A stretch of DNA of 9,193 nt from Chloroflexota bacterium (lineage in GTDB: Bacteria; Chloroflexota; Limnocylindria; Limnocylindrales; CSP1-4): the NCBI GenBank assembly GCA_021790375.1, contig JAJYEB010000056.1:1-9193 (forward strand), in the 5' to 3' direction. A model generated the notes under the pieces. The model saw nothing but the letters and a program-made list of their open reading frames with translations, was not told where the DNA came from and did no database searches. Positions within the stretch are counted from its first letter, which is position 1. Each line of letters starts with the position of its first letter. Positions 4,427-9,193 of this stretch are shown here, in pieces. A program made the position numbers and the translations under genes.

Positions 4427-6332
4427 AGAACGGCGTGATGTTCGCCCAGTCGAGTGCGGGATCGAGCACGCGAGGGCCGGCCTGGAACGCCGTCCCGGTG
4501 GACAGGAACTGGAACAGTTTCGTACCGGCGCTTCCCATGTCGTAGAGGACCACCAGGTCACCGCGGCCGTCCCCGTTCAGGTCGGCGGCCGCGATCTTCG
4601 CGGCGCTCGCGCGGAAGGTGGCCGACGACCAGAGCGTGCTCCGGATGAAGCCGGTCCCGGTGGAGAGGAGCCCCACGATCTGGCTGCCGCCTGTGTCGAG
4701 CGGGCGGAGGAACACCACGTCCGCCCGTCCGTCCCTGTTCACGTCCTCGACCGCCGTCTGCACCTGGGCCCGAGTGGCGTCGGTCACATCGAGCCATCCG
4801 GTCAGTTTGCCCAGCCCTGCCCCGGGTCCCGACGGGGCGACCAGGAACCGCATGCCGACGGGCAGCTCGGCGCCGTTGGGGCCGGCCGGCGGGGGCGTGG
4901 ACGGAGGCACCGGCAGCTGTGACGGGTAGAGGTCCGACTCGACCACCAGGTCGGCGCGCCCGTCCCCGGTCACGTCGGCCGCGAACGCCCGTGCGCTGCC
5001 GACATCGAGGGGGCCGGACCACCAGGTCTGTGGCGGCGCGAACCCGGCGCCGGTCGACCGGAGCAGGTAGAGCTTTGCCTCGGGCACCGATGCCGGCACG
5101 GCAGTCGTCGCGCTGGGACCGGCGGCCGTCGGCGGTGAGCCCGGAGTGCCGGCCAGGATCGCCGCGTCGCCGGTGCCGTCCCCGTCGAAGTCGCCGGCCA
5201 GCAGCTGGACGGCCTCCGTGGGGGCCAGGTCGAGACCCGTGCCCACGCTCGACCACCAGGTGGCCGCCGGCGCGAACTGGCCGTCGCCGAGCGAGAGCGA
5301 GACCGTGATCCGGTACCCCGCCGTGCCGAGCCGTTCGAGACGGAGGACGTCGGACCGGCCGTCATGGTTGACGTCGGCGAAGGCCCAGTCGAGGGTCGTG
5401 ATCGGGTCGAGGGAGGTGCCCGGCGGAAGCGAGGGTGGTTGCCAGGCCTGCTGCGGGGCATCGGACCACAGCAGGTCGTAGAAACCGGCGGGGGCCGGTG
5501 CCGCCGTGCCGGACGCGGCTGGAGAGCCGGACGGGACCGGGGATGGCGACGTGGCGGGATCGGCGGCGGCAGACGCGGTGGGCGATGCGGACGCGGGGGA
5601 TGGCGTCGGCGCGGGCGCGGATCCACCAGCGATGGGGCCCGCGCCGGGCAGGGCGATCCCGATCGACCCCAGGCCGTCGCCGTTCGGGTCGTGCACCCCG
5701 GGCACCACGATCTGGAAATGGGGGCGGTAGTAGGTGCGCAGGATCTCCGGGTACAGCATCCCCTGCAGCGCGCACCGGTACGCGCTCGCCTGGTACAGGC
5801 GCCACCCGTCGGCGTCCGCTCCGCAGGCCTTGCCTGCCGTGCCCGGGCGGTATCCCGTCGGCACGAAGCGGCCGTCCTTGCGGACCGAGACGCGCCACGT
5901 GTCGAGCACCGCCTGCACCTGGCGATCCGACGCCCGGTCGTGCTCGGGCCAGTAGACCTGGTCCCACGTGTTGTCCTGCACGTCGTAGCAGCCGCCGCCG
6001 TGCGGCGCGGAGTTGCCCCGCCAGTGCATCGCGTAGTACCAGCCGTAGTCCTTGACGGCGACCGCGCCCGCCCGCAGCGCCTCGACCGGCGAGCTCGGCC
6101 CGAACTCCGCCGCGAGCACGGTGATCACGTACTTCCGGAACGGGACGACCTGGACCATGCCCTTCGCCGGGCCGACCGTGCGCAGGACGCGGATCGTCGG
6201 CGGCGGGACGTATTCGCTGGTCCAGCCCGTGCACGTGCCTCCGGCAGCGAGGGCGACGCGGGGTCCGGGCGGCGCGACGAGGAGCAGGAGCAGCGCGAGG
6301 GCGCTGGATCCTGCCGCCAGGCGGCGGAGCAT
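4425..6332 (-). CDS. Secreted SpoIID/LytB-domain protein with FG-GAP repeats (635 aa)
   Basis: A signal peptide (residues 1-30: basic MLRR, then SALALLLLLVAPP) is followed by a SpoIID/LytB domain (about 45-210). It contains RKYVITVLAAEFGPSSPVEA, where E76 aligns with the glutamate proposed as catalytic in SpoIID, then AVAVKDYGWYYAMHW and DNTWDQVYWPE. SpoIID-type domains are lytic transglycosylases acting on peptidoglycan. Cysteines 34, 115, 170 and 187 could form disulfides. A Ser/Pro/Ala linker (about 233-282) leads to a C-terminal region with five DxxxDGxxD calcium-type loops (320, 381, 453, 530, 584), alternating with W-containing strands (ATWWSS, QTWWSG, STLWSS), as in FG-GAP/VCBS beta-propellers. 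A further DPNGDG is at 215. ATG 6332 has no strong Shine-Dalgarno (AAGG, 8 bases away). The LysM gene lies 99 bp upstream on the same strand. Substrate and target of the propeller are unknown. Confidence 0.93.
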   Translation of the reverse strand: MLRRLAAGSSALALLLLLVAPPGPRVALAAGGTCTGWTSEYVPPPTIRVLRTVGPAKGMVQVVPFRKYVITVLAAEFGPSSPVEALRAGAVAVKDYGWYYAMHWRGNSAPHGGGCYDVQDNTWDQVYWPEHDRASDRQVQAVLDTWRVSVRKDGRFVPTGYRPGTAGKACGADADGWRLYQASAYRCALQGMLYPEILRTYYRPHFQIVVPGVHDPNGDGLGSIGIALPGAGPIAGGSAPAPTPSPASASPTASAAADPATSPSPVPSGSPAASGTAAPAPAGFYDLLWSDAPQQAWQPPSLPPGTSLDPITTLDWAFADVNHDGRSDVLRLERLGTAGYRITVSLSLGDGQFAPAATWWSSVGTGLDLAPTEAVQLLAGDFDGDGTGDAAILAGTPGSPPTAAGPSATTAVPASVPEAKLYLLRSTGAGFAPPQTWWSGPLDVGSARAFAADVTGDGRADLVVESDLYPSQLPVPPSTPPPAGPNGAELPVGMRFLVAPSGPGAGLGKLTGWLDVTDATRAQVQTAVEDVNRDGRADVVFLRPLDTGGSQIVGLLSTGTGFIRSTLWSSATFRASAAKIAAADLNGDGRGDLVVLYDMGSAGTKLFQFLSTGTAFQAGPRVLDPALDWANITPF

Positions 6333-6339
6333 GCGGGGG

Positions 6340-6345
6340 ACCTTA
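6340..6345 (-). promoter_or_regulatory. TAAGGT box before the SpoIID gene (ambiguous)
   Basis: TAAGGT on the minus strand ends 7 bases before ATG 6332. It fits TAnnnT at the spacing seen before the LysM and Rieske genes, but the same bases include AAGG, which could be a weak ribosome-binding site instead. Confidence 0.2.
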
Positions 6346-6376
6346 CTCGCTACCGGAGGAGCTTGGCAAATCCGGG

Positions 6377-6392
6377 GGTGCGGCGACGCACC
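6377..6392 (-). terminator. Hairpin downstream of the LysM gene
   Basis: GGTGCG (6377-6382) and CGCACC (6387-6392) form a perfect 6-bp stem with a 4-base loop, 39 bp after the LysM stop. On the minus strand a short ATTT follows 7 bases later, not a real T-tract. It could end or attenuate the LysM transcript before the SpoIID gene. Confidence 0.35.
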
Positions 6393-6393
6393 G

Positions 6394-6429
6394 CCGGGCG
6401 TCGTCCCCGGTGCGCACCCGGGCGTCGTC
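6394..6429. repeat. 12-bp direct repeat after the LysM stop
   Basis: CCGGGCGTCGTC occurs at 6394-6405 and 6418-6429, exact copies 24 bp apart, separated by a segment containing the palindrome GGTGCGCACC. Together with the neighbouring hairpin it fills most of the 99-bp LysM/SpoIID spacer. Function unknown. Confidence 0.4.
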
Positions 6430-6431
6430 GC

Positions 6432-7403
6432 TCAGGGCGCCGGAATGACCAGCTTCTGGCCCGCGTAGATCGTGTTCGGGTTCGTGATGCCGTTCGCGGC
6501 CGCGATCGCCTGGACGGTGACCCCGTACTCGGCCGCGATCGTGGTCAGATTCTCGCCCCGCGCGACGACGTGGATCCGGGTGGCCCCGACAGGTGTCGCG
6601 GCGGGAGAGGCGGCCGTCGAGGCGGAGGCTCGCGGGGTGGCCGTCGGCCCGGCCGAGACGGCCGCCGTCGGGGGGACGCTCGACGGTACCGCGGCGGGCG
6701 AGGTGGCCAGCGAGGGGATGGCCGAGGAGACCCCGGCCGCGCCCGCAGTTCCGCCGCGGCCGACGAGCTCAGCCGACAGGAACGCGAGGCCGTACCCGAC
6801 GGTCGCCGCCACCAGGAGCAGGACCAGCACGGCCGCGAGCCTGCTCAGCGCGGACGCGCGGCGCCGCCCTGGTCCCTCGGCGGCCGGCGGAGGAGCTACG
6901 GCGGGCGGAGGAGCCGCGATCGGCACAGGCGCCGCGATCGGCGGGGGAGCCGCGACCGGCGGAGGCGCCGTGATCGGCGGAGGCGCCGTGATCGGCGGAG
7001 GCGCCGTGGCGGCCACGGAAGCTGCGGCTCTATCGAGCGGTTCCGGTCCGACTCCGGGAGATGCGGCAGCTGTGCCGGGAGGGGGCAGGGACGCGGCCAG
7101 TGAGGCGGCGAGAGCGGCTTCCGGGGCGGCGCGCGGAACAGGTACCGGACCGGGACCCGCTGGGGCGGTTGCCGGGCCGGGCACCGCATGGGACCCGGGG
7201 GCCGCCGCCGGGTCGGACACCGGAGCCGGCGCCGCGTCGGCGACGGTCGGGACACCCATCTCGGCCGAGGCGAGCCAGTAGTCCGGCGCGCGCTCTCCGG
7301 CGGAGTGCACCCCAGGCTCGGCGCCATCGGCAGGCGGGAGAGTGCCGGGCTCGGGAGGCCCGTCGGGCGCGTGGTCGCGGTCGGCCGGGGACGAGTCCAC
7401 CAT
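6432..7403 (-). CDS. Membrane-anchored LysM protein with long Pro/Ala-rich N-terminus (323 aa)
   Basis: Residues 1-178 are acidic then Pro/Ala-rich and of low complexity, including a run of APPPIT-like hexapeptides (about 134-175). A basic GRRR (179-182) precedes one membrane helix (about 188-210, LAAVLVLLLVAATVGYGLAF), so by the positive-inside rule the N-terminus is cytoplasmic. Outside lies a Ser/Thr/Ala/Pro spacer (220-275), then one complete LysM domain (about 277-321: IHVVARGENLTTIAAEYGV, IAAANGITNPNTIYAGQKLV). LysM binds N-acetylglucosamine-containing glycans, so the protein probably tethers the membrane to peptidoglycan. No catalytic domain is seen. The start at ATG 7403 lacks a Shine-Dalgarno but has TATCAT six bases upstream. 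The SpoIID glycan-enzyme gene follows on the same strand, suggesting a shared cell-wall role. A DivIVA- or FtsN-like scaffolding role is possible but unsupported. Confidence 0.9.
   Translation of the reverse strand: MVDSSPADRDHAPDGPPEPGTLPPADGAEPGVHSAGERAPDYWLASAEMGVPTVADAAPAPVSDPAAAPGSHAVPGPATAPAGPGPVPVPRAAPEAALAASLAASLPPPGTAAASPGVGPEPLDRAAASVAATAPPPITAPPPITAPPPVAAPPPIAAPVPIAAPPPAVAPPPAAEGPGRRRASALSRLAAVLVLLLVAATVGYGLAFLSAELVGRGGTAGAAGVSSAIPSLATSPAAVPSSVPPTAAVSAGPTATPRASASTAASPAATPVGATRIHVVARGENLTTIAAEYGVTVQAIAAANGITNPNTIYAGQKLVIPAP
6886..7011. repeat. Seven 18-bp tandem repeats inside the LysM gene
   Basis: Units start at 6886, 6904, 6922, 6940, 6958, 6976 and 6994. Units 5 and 6 (GGCGGAGGCGCCGTGATC) are identical; the others differ by a few bases. 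In the LysM frame each unit encodes a hexapeptide of APPPIT/APPPVA type. The in-frame period means copy number can change without breaking the gene. Confidence 0.85.
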
Positions 7404-7409
7404 CGGACG

Positions 7410-7415
7410 ATGATA
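7410..7415 (-). promoter_or_regulatory. -10 box (TATCAT) 6 bp before the LysM start codon
   Basis: TATCAT on the minus strand matches TATAAT at 5 of 6 and ends six bases before ATG 7403. Transcription starting the usual 6-8 bases downstream would begin at or next to the A of the ATG, giving a leaderless message; no Shine-Dalgarno is present. No clear -35 is seen. Confidence 0.5.
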
Positions 7416-7523
7416 GGGGCCCGGACCCGTATCGACGCTGCGCAGGTGTCGGACGCCCTCCCGCTCCCGTTCGCCCGATCCCCCGGCGGGCCGTCCGGAC
7501 GCAATCGTCCCGGTGCCCTCTCC

Positions 7524-8018
7524 TCAGTCGGCCGGGGTGCGCGCCTCCAGCTGGCCGTCCCGGATCCGGGCGGGGTAGTAGCGCACGTGACGCGTCCGGG
7601 TCAGGGCACGCGCCCGTGTCTTCGCGACCGGTGGCTCCGGCCTGGCGCCGCCGCCGGCGGAGACGCGGGGCGGATGGTAGAGACCGCCGGGATCGAGGCC
7701 GCCGGTGGTCGGGAACTCCACGGTGAGGCCCGTCGAGAGGTCGAACGTGGCGCCGTGCAGGACGCACGCGACCACGCACCCGTCCAGGGTCCCGATCGAC
7801 AGCGGCGCGGCCATGTGGGGACAGCGGTCGTCGGTGACCACGATGCCCGCGTTAGTGCTGGCCACGAGCAGGTCCAGGTCGCCGAACGAGGCTCGGCGCA
7901 TCGCCCCCGGCGCGAGCTCGCTCATCGCGAGAACCCTGCGGAACGGTGCGGTTTCCGCGCCCGGCGCGACGAGGCCGTGCGGAATCGGGCAGAGCATGGG
8001 CGCGTCGGTCTCCGGCAT
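7524..8018 (-). CDS. Rieske 2Fe-2S domain protein (164 aa)
   Basis: The cluster-binding motifs are intact: C66-P-H68 (DDRCPHMAAPLS) and C85-V-L-H88 (CVLHGATFDLSTG), with 16 residues between, the spacing of Rieske-type ferredoxins of dioxygenase and NirD-like systems. FRRVLAMSELAPGAMRR (26-42) and LLVASTNAGIVVTDDRC are the usual leading strands. Residues about 103-143 form a Gly/Pro/Arg-rich insertion before the last strand (HVRYYPARIRDGQLEA), making the protein longer than the typical 100-110 residues. There is no membrane segment, so it is a soluble electron carrier or a Rieske domain whose partner oxygenase or reductase is not in the window. No Shine-Dalgarno precedes ATG 8018; TAGGAT lies six bases upstream. 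It is divergent from the DUF4349 gene and 120 bp upstream of the LysM gene. Confidence 0.92.
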   Translation of the reverse strand: MPETDAPMLCPIPHGLVAPGAETAPFRRVLAMSELAPGAMRRASFGDLDLLVASTNAGIVVTDDRCPHMAAPLSIGTLDGCVVACVLHGATFDLSTGLTVEFPTTGGLDPGGLYHPPRVSAGGGARPEPPVAKTRARALTRTRHVRYYPARIRDGQLEARTPAD

Positions 8019-8024
8019 CGCCAG

Positions 8025-8030
8025 ATCCTA
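8025..8030 (-). promoter_or_regulatory. -10 box (TAGGAT) 6 bp before the Rieske start codon
   Basis: TAGGAT on the minus strand matches TATAAT at 4 of 6 and ends six bases before ATG 8018, the same spacing as TATCAT before the LysM gene. This suggests leaderless transcription. Confidence 0.4.
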
Positions 8031-8107
8031 CGCGGAACCTCCGCCGCCCATCCGGCGTCCGTCGGGCGTGGGAGGGGACGAGCCCCGTGACGGGAGGAGC
8101 GACGGAG

Positions 8108-9091
8108 ATGACATCGCACAGGCGGGTCGCAGGACTCGGCGCGGCGATCGCGATCGCCCTGGTGCTCGTGGGGTGCAGTGGAGGGGCCACGCTGAAGACC
8201 GTTGGCCAGGCGGTGGACGCACAGCGAGAAGCCGCGATCCCGGCCGCATCGGCGGCGGCACCCGCCGCACCCGCGGATGCCGGGACCTTCTCCGGTGCCA
8301 CGGGTGAATCCGGCTCTTCAGTCGGACCGGCGGCGTACGACCCGAACGTCGACCAGGCCCTCATCGTCAAGACGGGATCGATGACCCTCGACGTCGGCGA
8401 TCTCGACGCCGCGCTCCTGAAGGCGCAGGCCGCCGTGACCGCCGCCGGCGGGTACGTCAGCGGGTCCGATCGGGCCGGCCAGGGAGGCCAGCAGGTGGCC
8501 ACCGTCACCTACCGCATCCCGGCGGCTGCGTGGGATCGCACCCTCGTCGCCGTGCGTGCCGTCGGCAGCAGGGTCGAGAAGGAACAGACCAACACCGTCG
8601 AGGTCACCGGACAGGTGGTGGACCTGGGCGCCCGGATCGCGAACCTGCGCGTGACCGAGGCCGCGCTGCAGGCGATCATGGCGAAGGCGACGAAGATCCC
8701 GGACGTGCTCGCGGTCCAGCAGCAGCTGACCGATGTGCAGGGGCAGATCGAGGAGCTGACGGCCCAGAAGCAGCATCTCCAGCAGCAGGCGGCCATGAGC
8801 ACGCTCTCCGTGACGTTCCAGGTGCCCGTGGTCGCGGTGACGACTGCCGCCAGCGGGTGGGACCTGGGCTCCCAGGTCGATCAGGCCACCGCGCAGCTGA
8901 TCGAACTGGCGCAGGGGATCGCCTCCGGGGCCATCTGGCTCGGGATCGTCGTGCTGCCGCTCGTGCTGGTCGCACTGGCGGTGCTGGTTCCGGCGGCCTG
9001 GCTCGCGCGGCGGCTCGCCGCCCGGGTGCGCCCCGTACATGGTCCCGGGCAGCCGATGTGGGGTCCGGGAGCCGGGACGCCCCCCGCCTGA
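8108..9091 (+). CDS. DUF4349 lipoprotein with C-terminal membrane helix (327 aa)
   Basis: A lipoprotein signal ends in a canonical lipobox, LVGC, with lipidated cysteine C23. After an Ala/Pro/Gly/Ser linker (about 43-75) comes the DUF4349 domain (about 82-238): LIVKTGSMTLDVGDLDAALL, an Ala-rich helix, GGYVSG, TYRIPAAAWD, then NTVEVTGQVVDLGARIANLR. Within it residues 195-228 are a Gln-rich coiled-coil segment (LAVQQQLTDVQGQIEELTAQ). The final strand is STLSVTFQV. A membrane helix (about 275-299) and a basic, Pro/Gly-rich tail (RRLAARVRP) close the protein, so it is held at both ends, with the tail probably cytoplasmic. The domain's function is unknown; its shape suggests an envelope adaptor. 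ATG 8108 is chosen for GGAGGAG eight bases upstream and the signal peptide right after it. It is divergent from the Rieske gene (89 bp). Confidence 0.92.
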   Translation: MTSHRRVAGLGAAIAIALVLVGCSGGATLKTVGQAVDAQREAAIPAASAAAPAAPADAGTFSGATGESGSSVGPAAYDPNVDQALIVKTGSMTLDVGDLDAALLKAQAAVTAAGGYVSGSDRAGQGGQQVATVTYRIPAAAWDRTLVAVRAVGSRVEKEQTNTVEVTGQVVDLGARIANLRVTEAALQAIMAKATKIPDVLAVQQQLTDVQGQIEELTAQKQHLQQQAAMSTLSVTFQVPVVAVTTAASGWDLGSQVDQATAQLIELAQGIASGAIWLGIVVLPLVLVALAVLVPAAWLARRLAARVRPVHGPGQPMWGPGAGTPPA

Positions 9092-9098
9092 CCGGGTC

Positions 9099-9115
9099 GC
9101 CGCTTCTCCAGCGGC
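9099..9115 (+). terminator. Hairpin just after the DUF4349 gene
   Basis: GCCGCT (9099-9104) and AGCGGC (9110-9115) make a perfect 6-bp stem with a 5-base loop, starting 8 bases after the stop codon. GGTC (9095-9098) and GACC (9122-9125) could extend it as an outer stem with an asymmetric internal loop. No T-tract follows. Position and shape suit an intrinsic-like terminator. Confidence 0.45.
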
Positions 9116-9193
9116 CATCGCGACCGTGCGTCATGCTGGGGCCCATCCTCGAGGCGGTACCCGGCGACGATGGCTCCGGGATCGCATCGCGGG

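Noticed and set aside
5364..7103. Open frame of 579 codons on the plus strand
   Set aside because: It is extremely Arg/Gly-rich and low in complexity, lies antisense to the SpoIID and LysM genes and crosses their spacer. This is the usual artefact of very high GC codon bias.
7946..8107. Upstream extension of the DUF4349 reading frame
   Set aside because: The added 54 residues are Arg/Pro-rich, overlap the Rieske gene and would bury the lipoprotein signal; the ribosome-binding site points to 8108.
9133..9193. ATG open to the right edge, a possible next gene
   Set aside because: Only 20 codons are visible, with no Shine-Dalgarno or TAnnnT box before it and no recognisable motif; it cannot be told from chance.
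1..9193. tRNA or rRNA genes, CRISPR arrays, insertion sequences, phage or defence genes
   Set aside because: I looked for cloverleaf-like arms, regularly spaced repeats, terminal inverted repeats and transposase or nuclease motifs, and found none that hold up.

Overview
The window is about 9.2 kb of very GC-rich bacterial chromosome. Genes are densely packed on both strands, with no RNA gene, CRISPR array, insertion sequence or phage gene. Lipoproteins with Thr/Pro/Ala-rich linkers, a SpoIID/LytB protein fused to FG-GAP repeats, a DUF4349 lipoprotein and a cysteine-free ArsC/Spx-fold protein fit an uncultured soil or freshwater Chloroflexota (Limnocylindria/Ellin6529-like) better than a classical actinobacterium. 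That assignment is inference from gene style, not from a marker gene.

Layout from left to right. The 5' part of an S41 C-terminal processing peptidase (minus, runs off the left edge) lies downstream of a small TatA/E-type translocase gene (minus). A 296-bp divergent spacer with a 22-bp tandem repeat array separates tatA from a secreted lipoprotein gene (plus). This converges on xthA (exonuclease III, minus), which lies just downstream of osmC (organic hydroperoxide peroxiredoxin, minus). A 195-bp divergent spacer follows, then a plus-strand pair: an ACT-domain protein and a cysteine-less ArsC/Spx-like protein. That pair converges, with only 9 bp between stop codons, on a large SpoIID + FG-GAP secreted protein (minus). 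Upstream of that protein is a membrane-anchored LysM protein (minus), and upstream of that a Rieske 2Fe-2S protein (minus). The last gene is a divergent plus-strand DUF4349 lipoprotein.

Functionally, most products belong to the cell envelope (S41 protease, TatA, two lipoproteins, SpoIID-like glycan enzyme, LysM protein). A smaller oxidative-stress set is formed by osmC and xthA. LysM and SpoIID are consecutive and co-oriented and could act together on peptidoglycan. I see ordinary accessory/core genome rather than a clear new multi-gene system.

The signals most worth following are: (1) an apparent split between Shine-Dalgarno genes and genes with a TAnnnT box only 6-8 bases before the ATG, suggesting leaderless transcripts; (2) the 22-bp tandem repeats between tatA and the lipoprotein gene; (3) loss of both redox cysteines in the ArsC/Spx-fold protein; (4) strong hairpins without T-tracts at gene ends.
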